DNA of 64,000 nucleotides from assembly GCF_024168825.1 (NCBI RefSeq), contig NZ_JALJWH010000001.1:3782001-3846000 (forward strand), written 5' to 3'. The position numbers and the translations under genes were made by a program. This document shows, piece by piece, positions 1-11,083 of this stretch (position 1 is its first letter; each line of letters starts with the position of its first letter). The DNA comes from Paenarthrobacter sp. A20. GTDB lineage: Bacteria; Actinomycetota; Actinomycetes; Actinomycetales; Micrococcaceae. The notes beneath the pieces are model-generated. The model did not search any database, was not told the origin of the DNA, and saw nothing but the letters and a program-made list of their open reading frames with translations.

Positions 1-365
1 CCCACGGGGCGGACGTCCACCCAGCCGGACGCGCGGCCCAGGCTGTGGACCTGTTCCACAACGCCCGCAGTGTCGGCCACCGGGTTGCTGTTGGCCATCG
101 CATGGACGGCGGTGAAACCACCCAAGGCGGCAGCACGGGTACCGGTTTCCACCGTCTCGGCGTCTTCGCGGCCGGGTTCGCGCAGGTGGGTGTGCACGTC
201 CACCATGCCGGGCAGGGCGACGAGGCCCGCGGCATCGATGACGGTGGCACCCTCAGCCGCAAGGTCCTTGCCGCGGGCTTCGATCATGCCGTCGCGGATC
301 AGCAGGTCCTCGGCTTCGCCGCCGAGGATGGCGGCCCCACGAATCAGGTAGCTGTTCTCGGCCAT
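1..365 (-). CDS. pyrC: Dihydroorotase, N-terminal part (runs off the window edge)
   Basis: Dihydroorotase cyclises carbamoyl-aspartate to dihydroorotate, step 3 of pyrimidine synthesis, in the cytoplasm. About 121 residues are visible, starting [16 protein letters not shown]. The metal-binding HTHLREPG motif of the amidohydrolase superfamily is at residues 58-65, and a substrate-site AMANSNP is near 89-95. The ATG shares one base with the pyrB stop (TGATG), so the gene is translationally coupled and third in the pyrRBC operon. The C-terminal two thirds lie beyond base 1. The HTHLREPG context fits PyrC better than hydantoinase, and its place after pyrB settles the call. Confidence 0.95.
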   Translation of the reverse strand, partial: MAENSYLIRGAAILGGEAEDLLIRDGMIEARGKDLAAEGATVIDAAGLVALPGMVDVHTHLREPGREDAETVETGTRAAALGGFTAVHAMANSNPVADTAGVVEQVHSLGRASGWVDVRPV

Positions 366-1372
366 CAGTTGGTCTCCTTGCTGGACTGGCTTACGTTCGA
401 GGCTGCTCCGCGGGAATCCCCGGAGAGCAGCAGGTACAGGGCGGCCATGCGGACCGATACGCCGTTGCGCACTTGGGCAAGCACAGTGGATCGCGGCGAA
501 TCCGCGGCGGCCGAAGAAATTTCCAGGCCCCGGTTCATGGGACCCGGGTGCATGATGATGGTGTCCTTCATTCCCAGGTCATCCAACGCACGGAGCCTCG
601 CGTCATCGAAGCCCCAGCGGCGGGAGTACTCGCGGGTGGAGGGGAAGAACGAAGCGTTCATCCGCTCACCCTGGACGCGCAACATCATCATGGCGTCAAT
701 GCCGGCCTCAAGAGTTTGGTCCAGGTCGTAGCTGACCTTGCAGGGCCAGTGCTCGACGCCGATCGGCAGCAGCGTGGGAGGCGCCACCAGCGTGACCTCG
801 GCGCCAAGTGTCTTCAACAACCAAACGTTGGACCGGGCGACGCGGGAGTGCAGGACATCCCCGGCAATCGCTACCCGCATGCCCTTGAGGTCCGCACCGG
901 TGGACTCTGTGCCGTTGACCTGCGACCAGTGCCGGCGCATGGTGAAGGCATCCAGGAGCGCTTGCGTTGGGTGTTCGTGGGTGCCGTCACCGGCATTGAT
1001 GACTGCTGCGTCAATCCAGTCCGTGGCAGCGAGCCGGTGTGGCGCACCAGAAGCCCAGTGGCGGATGACGACGGCGTCGGCGCCCATCGCGGCGAGCGTC
1101 TGGGCGGTGTCTTTGAGGGACTCCCCCTTGGACACAGAGGATCCCTTCGCGGCGAAGTTGATGACGTCTGCGGACAGGCGCTTGGCTGCTGCCTCGAAAG
1201 AGATCCTGGTACGGGTGGAGTCCTCGAAGAAAAGGTTAACCACTGTCCGGCCGCGCAGGGCCGGCAGTTTCTTCACTTCACGCTCGCCGACAGCGGACAT
1301 TTCCTCCGCTGTATCCAGGACACGGATGGCATCATAAGCGCTGAGGTTTTCGGTGGAAAGGAGGTGTTTCAC
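365..1372 (-). CDS. pyrB: Aspartate carbamoyltransferase catalytic subunit
   Basis: PyrB condenses carbamoyl phosphate with aspartate, the committed step of pyrimidine synthesis. The 335-residue length is normal for the catalytic chain. The carbamoyl-phosphate motif STRTR is at residues 52-56, HPTQ at 134-137 and HPGPMNRG near the C-terminus. It starts with GTG and overlaps the pyrR stop by four bases (GTGA); its stop shares one base with the pyrC start. No pyrI regulatory chain is present, as is usual outside enterobacteria. Control is probably through PyrR acting on the leader upstream of pyrR. Confidence 0.97.
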   Translation of the reverse strand: MKHLLSTENLSAYDAIRVLDTAEEMSAVGEREVKKLPALRGRTVVNLFFEDSTRTRISFEAAAKRLSADVINFAAKGSSVSKGESLKDTAQTLAAMGADAVVIRHWASGAPHRLAATDWIDAAVINAGDGTHEHPTQALLDAFTMRRHWSQVNGTESTGADLKGMRVAIAGDVLHSRVARSNVWLLKTLGAEVTLVAPPTLLPIGVEHWPCKVSYDLDQTLEAGIDAMMMLRVQGERMNASFFPSTREYSRRWGFDDARLRALDDLGMKDTIIMHPGPMNRGLEISSAAADSPRSTVLAQVRNGVSVRMAALYLLLSGDSRGAASNVSQSSKETN

Positions 1373-1953
1373 TTGCCTGCCTCAATAACTACCTCGTTGA
1401 CGGGCACACCGTCCACGGAGTCGATTTCCTCAAGATGGACGCGGACCTTTTCCGCGGAGGACGTAGGCAGGTTCTTTCCCACATGGTCGGCGCGAATGGG
1501 GAGCTCTCGGTGGCCCCTGTCCACCAGGACCGCCAATCGGACAATCCTCGGGCGCCCGAGGTCCACCAAGGCGTCCAGGGCCGCGCGGATGGTGCGTCCC
1601 GAATACAGGACGTCGTCGATCAGGACAACAACCTTGTCATCGATGCCGGACAACGGAAGCCGGGTGTGCCGCGGGGGCCGGGTTGGCTGGTGGGAAAGAT
1701 CGTCACGGAACATGGTGACGTCCAGTTGGCCAACAATCGTTTCAGCGTTGACTGTGGGATCGGCCGCTGCGATCTTGTTGGCAAGCCGCACGGCCAATGG
1801 ATAGCCGCGGCTGGGAATGCCCAAAAGAACCAGGTCCTGGGAGCCTTTGTTGGCTTCAAGGATCTCGTGGGCGATACGAGTGAGCGCACGATCAATGTCC
1901 GCCTGATTGAGAACAACCCGCGACGGCACGTGCGCTGAAGTGACTTCAGTCAT
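1369..1953 (-). CDS. pyrR: PyrR: pyr mRNA-binding regulator and uracil phosphoribosyltransferase
   Basis: PyrR binds pyr mRNA when UMP is high and represses the operon; it also has weak uracil phosphoribosyltransferase activity. The PRPP-binding signature DDVLYSGRT lies at residues 113-121 of the 194-residue protein. I chose the ATG at 1953 ([15 protein letters not shown]) over an upstream in-frame start at 1980 because GGGGAGACGAG sits just before it. It is the first gene of pyrR-pyrB-pyrC and lies directly downstream of a predicted PyrR-binding hairpin, so the operon is probably autoregulated. Confidence 0.95.
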   Translation of the reverse strand: MTEVTSAHVPSRVVLNQADIDRALTRIAHEILEANKGSQDLVLLGIPSRGYPLAVRLANKIAAADPTVNAETIVGQLDVTMFRDDLSHQPTRPPRHTRLPLSGIDDKVVVLIDDVLYSGRTIRAALDALVDLGRPRIVRLAVLVDRGHRELPIRADHVGKNLPTSSAEKVRVHLEEIDSVDGVPVNEVVIEAGK

Positions 1954-1963
1954 CGCTCGTCTC

Positions 1964-1991
1964 CCCTTTCCCCGCCTCACGGGACGGAATT
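1964..1991 (-). promoter_or_regulatory. PyrR-binding hairpin overlapping the pyrR translation start region
   Basis: On the minus strand, TCCCGTGAGGCG (1973-1984) fits the PyrR-site consensus UCCNGNGAGGYU at every position but the last. It can fold as CC-CGUGA-GG, with an outer UUCC/GGAA stem and a GU bulge, which is the shape of the Bacillus PyrR binding loop. The 3' side runs into the purine-rich ribosome-binding site of pyrR. No terminator/antiterminator pair is visible, so PyrR would block ribosome binding, the mechanism described for Mycobacterium smegmatis. The motif match is seen; the mechanism is inferred. Confidence 0.7.
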
Positions 1992-2108
1992 AAAAAAGGA
2001 ATATTTGCTTTTCAAAGCTACCACAACGGCCCTTTCCGGCCTCACCCTCAGCGGACGCCGGGCATGAGTTTAAGCTCACATTCCATGCCGTGGAATAGGC
2101 TCGTGTCC

Positions 2109-3356
2109 ATGACCATGAACCCGAACGGGCAGCCTGGCGGACAACCCTATCCGCGGCCCTATCTGGAACCTGCGGCCAACCCCACATGGATTGGCCGCGT
2201 CCAACCAGGGAACTTCCAGCCTGCGCCGGGAAATCCGGCATCGCTCCCCCAGCAAACCTGGGCCATGCCACCAGCGCCACGCGGCCGTTCGTTGGGCACA
2301 CTGCCCTTGGTCATCACGGGCGCAGTACTGGCCCTTGCCAGTCTCCTGCTGGTGGTGCCGTTCCTTCTTGGCAACACTGGCGTCACCGGCTTTGTGGTTG
2401 GTTTTATTGCTTCCTTGATTCCCTTGTCGGTGGTTCTGCTGACAGTCCGCCTCATTGACCGGTGGGAGCCTGAACCGAAAAGGCTCCTGTGGTTCGCTTT
2501 CACGTGGGGTGCCGCTGTTTCCATCGCCGGGACGTTGCTCATCCAACCGCTCTTCGCCCTGGCCGCGCCAACCAGCAGCGAAGAAGCGTTCACCTACTTC
2601 ATGGCAACCGTCCAAGCGCCCATCGTGGAGGAATTCACCAAGTCTCTGGGGTTGCTGGTCTTGATCCTGGCCGCACGGAAGTACTTCGACGGTCCGGTTG
2701 ACGGTGTGGTGTTCGCGTTCACGATTGCCGCCGGTTTCGCCTTCACAGAGAACATCCTCTACTTCGGACGCGAAATTGCCTCGTCAACGGATCCCGGCAC
2801 TGACTTGGTACGTATCTTCATCCTCCGCGGCGTCATGTCACCCTTTGCTCATGCGGTCTTCACGGGAACAACCGGATTGATCATGGGCTTCGCAGCCCGG
2901 AAATGGCACCCGGGTTATGCCGTTCTGGCGTTCTTCATCGGCTTGCTGCCCGCAATGTTCCTGCACAACCGCTGGAACAGCATGGGCCAGGACTTCCTGG
3001 TGGAGTACTTCGTAGTCCAGGTTCCGATTTTCCTGGTTGCCGCTGTGGGCATCATCCTTCTCCGTGTCGCCGAAGGAAAACTCACACGGCAACGGCTCAT
3101 GGAGTATGCCCGGGCAGGGTGGTTCACCCCGGCCGAAGTGGAAATGCTGGCCACCGCGAAGGGTCGCAAACATGCCGTTCGCTGGGCATCCTCCCGCGGA
3201 CGTGGGCCTCAGATGAAAGCCTTCATCAAAGGAGCCACCGCGTTGGCGTTCACCCGCCAACGGATACTTAGCGGCCGTGACGTCCATCTTCACCAGCACG
3301 ATGAGCTTGAACATCTGCGCAGCATCCCTGGCCTCAGGGCCGCAGTTCTCCAGTAA
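2109..3356 (+). CDS. PrsW-family intramembrane metalloprotease
   Basis: This is a polytopic membrane protein of about 415 residues. The N-terminal 60 residues are Pro/Gly/Gln-rich and cytoplasmic-looking, followed by multiple hydrophobic segments. The PrsW-family active-site motifs are present in order: EEFTK (residues 174-178), FTEN (212-215), HAVFTG and a later FLHNRWN. In Bacillus, PrsW cleaves an anti-sigma factor; the substrate here is unknown. The C-terminal ~100 residues are soluble and basic. The ATG at 2109 is preferred because GGAATAGG lies eight bases upstream; 2064, 2085 and 2115 are alternatives. It is monocistronic and convergent with nusB. Confidence 0.85.
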   Translation: MTMNPNGQPGGQPYPRPYLEPAANPTWIGRVQPGNFQPAPGNPASLPQQTWAMPPAPRGRSLGTLPLVITGAVLALASLLLVVPFLLGNTGVTGFVVGFIASLIPLSVVLLTVRLIDRWEPEPKRLLWFAFTWGAAVSIAGTLLIQPLFALAAPTSSEEAFTYFMATVQAPIVEEFTKSLGLLVLILAARKYFDGPVDGVVFAFTIAAGFAFTENILYFGREIASSTDPGTDLVRIFILRGVMSPFAHAVFTGTTGLIMGFAARKWHPGYAVLAFFIGLLPAMFLHNRWNSMGQDFLVEYFVVQVPIFLVAAVGIILLRVAEGKLTRQRLMEYARAGWFTPAEVEMLATAKGRKHAVRWASSRGRGPQMKAFIKGATALAFTRQRILSGRDVHLHQHDELEHLRSIPGLRAAVLQ

Positions 3357-3363
3357 CGCAAAA

Positions 3364-3402
3364 AAGGACCCGCTTCCACAGTTTCCTGTGAAGCGGGTCC
3401 TT
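3364..3402. terminator. Bidirectional terminator between prsW-like gene and nusB
   Basis: Inverted repeat AAGGACCCGCTTC / GAAGCGGGTCCTT with a CACAG/CTGTG inner stem and a TTTC loop. Runs of A precede it and T-rich sequence follows, so it can end transcripts from both convergent genes. Confidence 0.85.
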
Positions 3403-3426
3403 GTGCGTTCAAACCAGGCGATGTAC

Positions 3427-3837
3427 CTACGCGAGAAGTGACGGCTTGAGCTTCTGCAGTCGGCCAAGGAGGCCATTGATGAAGGCCGGGGACTCGTCCG
3501 TGGACATCGTCTTGGCGAGGGCAACGGCTTCGCTGACCGCCACGCCATCCGGAACCTCATCGTTGTAGAGGAGCTCCCAAGCTCCGATCCGAAGAATGAT
3601 GCGGTCCACTGACGGCATGCGCTCCAACGTCCATCCCTGGGCGTACGTCTGCAGGAACTCATCGATGGTTGCCTGCATGGAAACAACGCCCTCAACGATT
3701 TCCACCGTGTAGGGGTTGATGACCAAGTCGGTTTTCTCCCGGCGCGCGGTCATGGCGTCGAAAGCCGAAACGGAGCGCTGCTCCGCCTCGAAGAGTACTT
3801 CAAGAGCCCTGCTACGGGCTTTACCGCGTGCGCTCAC
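3427..3837 (-). CDS. nusB: Transcription antitermination factor NusB
   Basis: NusB binds boxA RNA together with S10 (NusE) and supports rRNA antitermination. The protein has 136 residues, starts MSARGKARSRALEVLFEAEQ, and has the all-helical pattern and conserved DRIILRIGAWELLY block of the family. It starts with GTG sharing one base with the efp stop (TAGTG), so efp-nusB is a coupled pair. It ends just before the bidirectional terminator at 3364-3402. Confidence 0.95.
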   Translation of the reverse strand: MSARGKARSRALEVLFEAEQRSVSAFDAMTARREKTDLVINPYTVEIVEGVVSMQATIDEFLQTYAQGWTLERMPSVDRIILRIGAWELLYNDEVPDGVAVSEAVALAKTMSTDESPAFINGLLGRLQKLKPSLLA

Positions 3838-4400
3838 TAGTCGTTGACCCGACCCAGGTAGCTGCCATCGCGGGTGTCGACCTTGACCTTGGTGCCCTGC
3901 TCAACGAACAGCGGAACCTGGATCTCGTAGCCGGTTTCAACAGTGGCCGGCTTGGTGCCTGCCGAGGAGCGGTCGCCCTGAAGGCCCGGCTCCGTGTAGG
4001 TAATTTCGAGGACGACGCTCGGGGGCAGTTCGATGTACAGCGGATTGCCCTCGTGGATGGCAATGTTGACCATCTGGTTTTCGAGCATGAAGTTGGTGGC
4101 GTCGCCGACAGTTGCACCGGTGACGGTGATCTGGTCGAAGTCCTGGGTGTCCATGAAGACGAAGTCTTCGCCATCCTGGTACAGGTACTGGTAGTCACGG
4201 CGGTCAACCGTTGCGGTTTCGATCTTCAGGCCGGCGTTGAAGGTCTTGTCGACCACCTTGCCGGACATGACGTTGCGCATCTTGGTACGGACGAACGCGC
4301 CGCCCTTGCCCGGCTTGACGTGCTGGAACTCGATGATGTTCCAGAGCTGGCCCTCGAGCTTCAGTACGGTCCCGTTCTTGATGTCGTTTGTGGTTGCCAC
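3837..4400 (-). CDS. efp: Translation elongation factor P
   Basis: EF-P relieves ribosome stalling at polyproline stretches. The protein is 187 residues with the usual three beta-barrel domains. The tip loop of domain I reads VKPGKGGAF, with the key lysine at residue 32 and PGKGG at 30-34. Actinobacterial EF-Ps of the unmodified-lysine subfamily carry PGKGP; here the last Pro is Gly. No epmA/epmB modification gene is in the window. GTG start. It is coupled to nusB downstream, and a 156-base gap separates it from the TPR gene upstream. Confidence 0.96.
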   Translation of the reverse strand: MATTNDIKNGTVLKLEGQLWNIIEFQHVKPGKGGAFVRTKMRNVMSGKVVDKTFNAGLKIETATVDRRDYQYLYQDGEDFVFMDTQDFDQITVTGATVGDATNFMLENQMVNIAIHEGNPLYIELPPSVVLEITYTEPGLQGDRSSAGTKPATVETGYEIQVPLFVEQGTKVKVDTRDGSYLGRVND

Positions 4401-4556
4401 TCGTATCCTCAGGTTTCTCTCACTGGTTCAAGCTGCCAGTTCGTCTATGCCAGGCAGGCATGCCAAACGGCCCGCCAGCGCGTATTTATCAAAAATCCAA
4501 GAACCATTCTACCGGCAAATGGGCCGTAGGCCTGCGAACGGGGATTTGACCAGCTT

Positions 4557-6728
<2,172 letters not shown>

Positions 6729-6729
<1 letters not shown>

Positions 6730-7928
6730 TACCGGCCGACCGAGTCCAGGGTGGCCGGGATGCTGTCGAGGTAGCTCTGCAGGTTTCGCTGTGTCTCGGC
6801 AACGGAGTCGCCACCGAATTTCTCGGCGACAGCCTCAGCCAGGACCAAGGCCACCATAGCCTCTGCGACGACTCCGGCCGCGGGCACCGCACAAACGTCC
6901 GAACGCTGGTGGTGGGCCTTGGCCGGCTCTCCCGTGCTGACATCAATGGTGCGCAGAGCGCGCGGAACGGTTGCGATCGGCTTCATGGCAGCGCGAACCC
7001 TCAGGACCTCACCGATGCTCATGCCGCCTTCAATACCGCCAGCCCGGTTTGTCTGGCGGACGATCCTGCCGTTCTCGTCCTTAAGGATTTCATCGTGTGC
7101 GGCGGAACCACGGCGGGCAGCGGTAAGGAAACCGTCGCCGACCTCCACGCCCTTGATGGCCTGTATGCCCATCAGTGCTGCGGCAAGGCGCGAATCAAGG
7201 CGGCGGTCCCAGTGCACGTAGCTGCCCAGTCCCGGCGGCAGGCCGTAGGCGAGAACCTCAACCACTCCACCGAGGGTTTCGCCCTCTTTGTGGGCAGCAT
7301 CCACCTCGGCTACCATCGCGTCCGAGGTTTCGCGGTCGAAGCAGCGCAGGGGATCTGCGTCAAGCGCCAGAACGTCCTGCGGCAACGGCAACGGACGGCC
7401 TTCGGGCACGGCTACGCTGGCAATCGAAACAGTGTGGCTGACCAGCCCGATGCCCAGCTGCTTCAGGAATTGGGCGGCAACGGTACCCAGAGCCACGCGG
7501 GTGGCCGTTTCGCGGGCGCTGGCGCGCTCAAGGACCGGACGGGCTTCGTCGAAGCCGTACTTCTGCATCCCCGTGAAGTCGGCGTGGCCCGGGCGCGGCC
7601 GGGTCAGTGGTGCATTGCGGGCTTGGTCGGCAAGGATTTCGGGGTCCACGGGATCCGCAGACATGATCTGCTCCCACTTGGGCCATTCGGTGTTGCCAAC
7701 CTGGATGGCTACAGGACCACCCTGGGTCAGGCCATGACGGACGCCGCCCATGATGGTGACCTCGTCCTGCTCAAACTTCATGCGGGCACCACGTCCATAC
7801 CCCAGGCGGCGACGCGCCAGGGCGTCACGAATCTGCGCGCTGGTGAGTTCAACACCGGCGGGCACGCCTTCAACAATTCCGATCAGAGCCGGACCATGGG
7901 ATTCACCGGCAGTCAACCAACGCAACAT
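6729..7928 (-). CDS. aroC: Chorismate synthase
   Basis: AroC removes phosphate from EPSP to give chorismate, using reduced FMN. The true start is the ATG at 7928 ([17 protein letters not shown]). Catalytic His11 lies in GESHGP, and the length of 399 residues fits the long actinobacterial form. [11 protein letters not shown] and the C-terminal [16 protein letters not shown] block are family signatures. It lies 26 bases after aroE and is coupled to aroK. Confidence 0.97.
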
Positions 7929-7954
7929 ATAACCAATCCTGCCATGTAAGGCCT

Positions 7955-8809
7955 CTAGAACACTCGCCGGGGAAGCCCGACTGAGTCGCACATCACATCT
8001 ATGACGGCGGCATCCACGTCACAGCCGCTGAAGCGACTGATCTGTTCTGCCGCCTGATACATCAGCATCTCCAAACCCGGAACCACGGCTCCCCCATGGC
8101 CGTGCCATACCTGCGCAAGCTTGCTGGGCCAGGGATCGTAAGCGACGTCCAGCAGAACACCGGCGCCCGTTCCCGGCAACGCTGCGAGCTCCTGCGCCAA
8201 AGAGTCTGCGGCTCGCGGTGGGAAGGTCGAAATCACCAGATCCGCGCCCGCAACGGCAGTGGCCGCTTCAGTCAAAGGCCGGATACTGACGGAGATTCCG
8301 ACGGCGGCGGCCGCGGCTTCCGCGTCGCCGGCACGTCCTGGGTCGCGGACAAAAACGTCGACGTGGCTGCCACCCAGTTCCTTGACGGCGGCAACTGCGG
8401 CAGCCGAAGTGCCACCACCACCAAGGATTGCGGCTTGGGGAGTCGAAGAAACCCCCGCATACCGGACCGCTTCAACGATTCCGGCAACATCGGTGTTGTA
8501 GCCCACTCGACGTACCAACCCGCCGTCGTATTCGAAAACCACCGTGTTGATGACGCCCAAGTGGGCGCCGGCACCGCGGACCTCGTCCACCTCTCCGACC
8601 ATTGCTGACTTCAACGGCATGGTGACCGACAGGCCGCACCATGAGTCGTCACCACGGAGCGAGTCCATGAAGGACGGGAGGGCATCGACGGTGACGTCAA
8701 TCGCCGAGTAGCCGATGTCCGCGCCGAGCTTGGCGTAGGCAGCCGTATGCAATGCCGGGGATTTCGAATGCGAGATCGGATGCCCCAGGACGGCGGCCCG
8801 ACGACTCAC
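7955..8809 (-). CDS. aroE: Shikimate dehydrogenase
   Basis: AroE reduces 3-dehydroshikimate with NADPH. The 284-residue protein starts [18 protein letters not shown]; the SKSP shikimate-binding motif is at residues 15-18. A TMPLK motif carries the catalytic lysine, and a [12 protein letters not shown] nucleotide-binding loop follows. I chose the GTG at 8809 because it overlaps the mltG stop by four bases (GTGA), in keeping with neighbouring junctions; further upstream starts would read through the end of mltG. Confidence 0.95.
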   Translation of the reverse strand: MSRRAAVLGHPISHSKSPALHTAAYAKLGADIGYSAIDVTVDALPSFMDSLRGDDSWCGLSVTMPLKSAMVGEVDEVRGAGAHLGVINTVVFEYDGGLVRRVGYNTDVAGIVEAVRYAGVSSTPQAAILGGGGTSAAAVAAVKELGGSHVDVFVRDPGRAGDAEAAAAAVGISVSIRPLTEAATAVAGADLVISTFPPRAADSLAQELAALPGTGAGVLLDVAYDPWPSKLAQVWHGHGGAVVPGLEMLMYQAAEQISRFSGCDVDAAVIDVMCDSVGLPRRVF

Positions 8810-10494
8810 ACACACCGTCCAGCGTTGGCCTGGCACCAGGCGTTGTACTGCTCAACGTAGGTGTTGTGCTCAGCCAAGGTCTTGGAGAACTTGGTCTCCT
8901 TGGTGTCCAGGTTGATGGTCACCCAGTAGAGGTAGTCATTCTGCGTGGGCTTGGCCGCAGCATCGATGGCGGTCTTGCCCGGCGAGCCGATCGGTCCAGC
9001 CGGAAGGCCGACGTTGGCGTACGTGTTGTACGTATTGGACTTATCGGCCTTCTCTTCCTCAGTGAGGTGGAAGGACTTCTTGCCCAGGCCGTAGGTCACC
9101 GTGGCATCGGACTGGATCAGGCCGCTGGTTTCCACGTTGTTTGGCTTCAGCCGGTTATAGATGGCGCCGGCCACATTTCCGTAGTCGGCCTGCCCGCCCT
9201 CAGCCTGCACGATGCTGGCGATGGTCACGGCGTCATACTGCTTCGCTGGATCCGTGATTCCTTGGGACTTAAGTTCATCCAACGTAGTGGTGACCAGCTT
9301 CTGGATGATGTCCTTGGCCGGTGTGCCTAGCTCAAAGCGATACTCACCAGGGGCGAGGAAGCCTTCCAGGTTCTTGGCCTTGGAGGGGACACCGAACTGT
9401 GCCGGCGCCTGGTTGAACCCGCTGAGTTCCTGCATTGAAATACCCGAGCCCTTGGAAATGGCTTCGAGGGACTCATTGATGCGGAGGCCGGCACTCAAGG
9501 CAAAATACATCACCTTCGAAGCGTCCTTGTTGACCAGGACGTCCACTGCATCTGAATTCTTCATCTCAGTACGGAAAGTGAACTCGCCCGGGGACAGCTC
9601 ACCGCCGTCGTTAAGGAATTCCTTGACGAAAGCATCGGCGTCTGCCACCACTTTGTTCTCGACAAGTTCAACGCCCACTGCTTTCGGTCCGGAGCCCTCC
9701 GGAACCGTAATGGTGACCGATCCCGTTCCCGGACCCGGGTAGTCAGTGACCTTGTCCATGCCCAGCAAAGGCTTGAGGAACTGGGCGCCAATGGCAATTG
9801 CGGCTACGAAGACACCGAGCGTGATCAGGAGTGCGACGACTCGACGACGACGCCGGGCCTTCTTCGCGGCTGCTTTGGATGATGCAGTTTGCTCGACGGG
9901 CGCAATGAGGTCATGGTGATGCTCGTCGTGAAGGTGATCATCGGCATGGTGGTCGCCATGGTAATCGTCATGGGCTTCGAAGCCGTGGTGGGCATCGTGC
10001 TCAGCGAAGCCATGCAGGTGACCAGCGTCAACGGGGACCGGCTCGAGGTGTTCTGGATCTACGTGTTCTGGATCTACATGTTCAGTTTCTACATGTTCAG
10101 GGTCATGATGCCCGGCGATATCCTGTGAAGCTTCGCTTTCCTGGTGGACAACGTCCTGCGCCGGTTCAACATCCTGCACCGGTTCAACGTCATGTTCCGG
10201 TTCAGTGGGGTTCGACTCGACAGGCGCTGGAGCAGCAGGCTTGGCCACGGGTACTGGTGGAGCCACGGGCACCGGTGGAGCAACCGGTGCGGGAGGCACT
10301 GCGGGAACAGGACGGGGCAGCTCAGGCTCAACGTCCGATGGCGCGGAGGTCTCCCCCGGCGTCGCTTCGGGAACGGGTACGACGTTGTGGTTCTGCGTGG
10401 CGAGGAATCGTTCCCGCGCCCGCAGCTCTTTGCGGGTCAGCGGCATACCGCCGCCGGCGGTACCGCTGGAGGGGTCGTTGTTGACCGGGCTCAC
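8806..10494 (-). CDS. mltG: Endolytic murein transglycosylase MltG with a long His-rich cytoplasmic tail
   Basis: MltG cleaves nascent peptidoglycan glycan strands at the membrane. It has 562 residues. Residues 1-218 are cytoplasmic and low-complexity: Pro/Val-rich (58-92), EPVQDVEP-type repeats (~99-115), then residues 129-194 with 20 histidines. A basic patch and single transmembrane helix follow (~213-239), then a LysM-like region and the YceG catalytic domain with the conserved Glu in SIVQAEGG. The tail is much longer than in E. coli MltG (about 340 residues in total). The GTG start overlaps the ruvX stop by four bases. Confidence 0.92.
   Translation of the reverse strand: MSPVNNDPSSGTAGGGMPLTRKELRARERFLATQNHNVVPVPEATPGETSAPSDVEPELPRPVPAVPPAPVAPPVPVAPPVPVAKPAAPAPVESNPTEPEHDVEPVQDVEPAQDVVHQESEASQDIAGHHDPEHVETEHVDPEHVDPEHLEPVPVDAGHLHGFAEHDAHHGFEAHDDYHGDHHADDHLHDEHHHDLIAPVEQTASSKAAAKKARRRRRVVALLITLGVFVAAIAIGAQFLKPLLGMDKVTDYPGPGTGSVTITVPEGSGPKAVGVELVENKVVADADAFVKEFLNDGGELSPGEFTFRTEMKNSDAVDVLVNKDASKVMYFALSAGLRINESLEAISKGSGISMQELSGFNQAPAQFGVPSKAKNLEGFLAPGEYRFELGTPAKDIIQKLVTTTLDELKSQGITDPAKQYDAVTIASIVQAEGGQADYGNVAGAIYNRLKPNNVETSGLIQSDATVTYGLGKKSFHLTEEEKADKSNTYNTYANVGLPAGPIGSPGKTAIDAAAKPTQNDYLYWVTINLDTKETKFSKTLAEHNTYVEQYNAWCQANAGRCV
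10046..10105 (-). repeat. Four tandem 15-base units inside mltG
   Basis: Units at 10046-10060, 10061-10075, 10076-10090 and 10091-10105 follow the pattern AC(G/A)TGTTC(T/A)G(G/T)(A/T)TCT on the plus strand. They encode the repeated DPEHV/ETEHV pentapeptides of the His-rich tail. The unit length is a multiple of three, so copy-number changes keep the frame. Confidence 0.85.
10151..10204 (-). repeat. Three tandem 18-base units inside mltG
   Basis: Units at 10151-10168, 10169-10186 and 10187-10204 on the plus strand share AC(G/A)TC(C/A)TG(C/T)(G/A/T)CCGGTTCA. They encode repeated hexapeptides of the type DVEPVQ/DVEPAQ in the cytoplasmic tail of MltG. Confidence 0.85.
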
Positions 10495-11081
10495 AGTTGC
10501 AGTCCCCTCGTAGAAGAATCGGGTTCATTGCCGGAGGCAGCCCGCAGCGTTGGGGCACTGCTGGGTTTTTCGGATTGCGCCGGTGCCTGCACTCGGCGGC
10601 CAACATCCGATCCTCTGGCTTTTTGCATGTCGATTGCGTGCTGAAGTATTCCAGCAGCGGCAACCTGATCAACCACTTTACGGTGGTTCTTGCTGCTCAT
10701 GCCAGCTTGGTGGAGGTTGCGGTGTGCCGTCACAGTTGAAAGCCGCTCGTCCACGAGGTTCACGGGGATGTCCAAACCGGCCCGCACAAGCTCGTTTGCG
10801 AGGAGTTCGGCGTAGCCGCTGGCCATCTCAGCCGACGCTCGTTCCTCACCCTTCATGGTGCGTGGAAGGCCCACAAAGATCTGCACGGCGGGCAATTCCG
10901 CGGCAAGCCTGGCCACGACACGGACGTCGGAGTTCTTCTTGGCGTCCCGCGCGAGGGTTTTGAATGGTGTGGCTAATATTCCGTCGGGATCGCACTGGGA
11001 CAGGCCCACCCGGACGGTACCGACGTCTACCCCCAGCTTGATGCCTTGGGGGTAGACGTCCTCGTGAGTACTTGCAGCCAC
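10491..11081 (-). CDS. ruvX: Putative pre-16S rRNA nuclease / Holliday-junction resolvase-like YqgF
   Basis: A YqgF/RuvX family RNase-H-fold nuclease, implicated in 16S rRNA 5'-end maturation and earlier named a Holliday-junction resolvase. It has 196 residues, with the acidic active-site residues Asp19 (GVDVGTVRVG), Glu112 (VDERLST) and Asp138 (KVVDQVAA). The C-terminal ~40 residues form a polar extension beyond the usual ~150-residue fold. GTG start two bases after the alaS stop. The alaS-ruvX-mltG-aroE order is the classical arrangement. Confidence 0.93.
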   Translation of the reverse strand: MAASTHEDVYPQGIKLGVDVGTVRVGLSQCDPDGILATPFKTLARDAKKNSDVRVVARLAAELPAVQIFVGLPRTMKGEERASAEMASGYAELLANELVRAGLDIPVNLVDERLSTVTAHRNLHQAGMSSKNHRKVVDQVAAAGILQHAIDMQKARGSDVGRRVQAPAQSEKPSSAPTLRAASGNEPDSSTRGLQL

Positions 11082-11083
11082 CG

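Noticed and set aside
473..1804. A 443-codon plus-strand frame across pyrB and pyrR
   Set aside because: Antisense to two well-supported enzymes and without family similarity.
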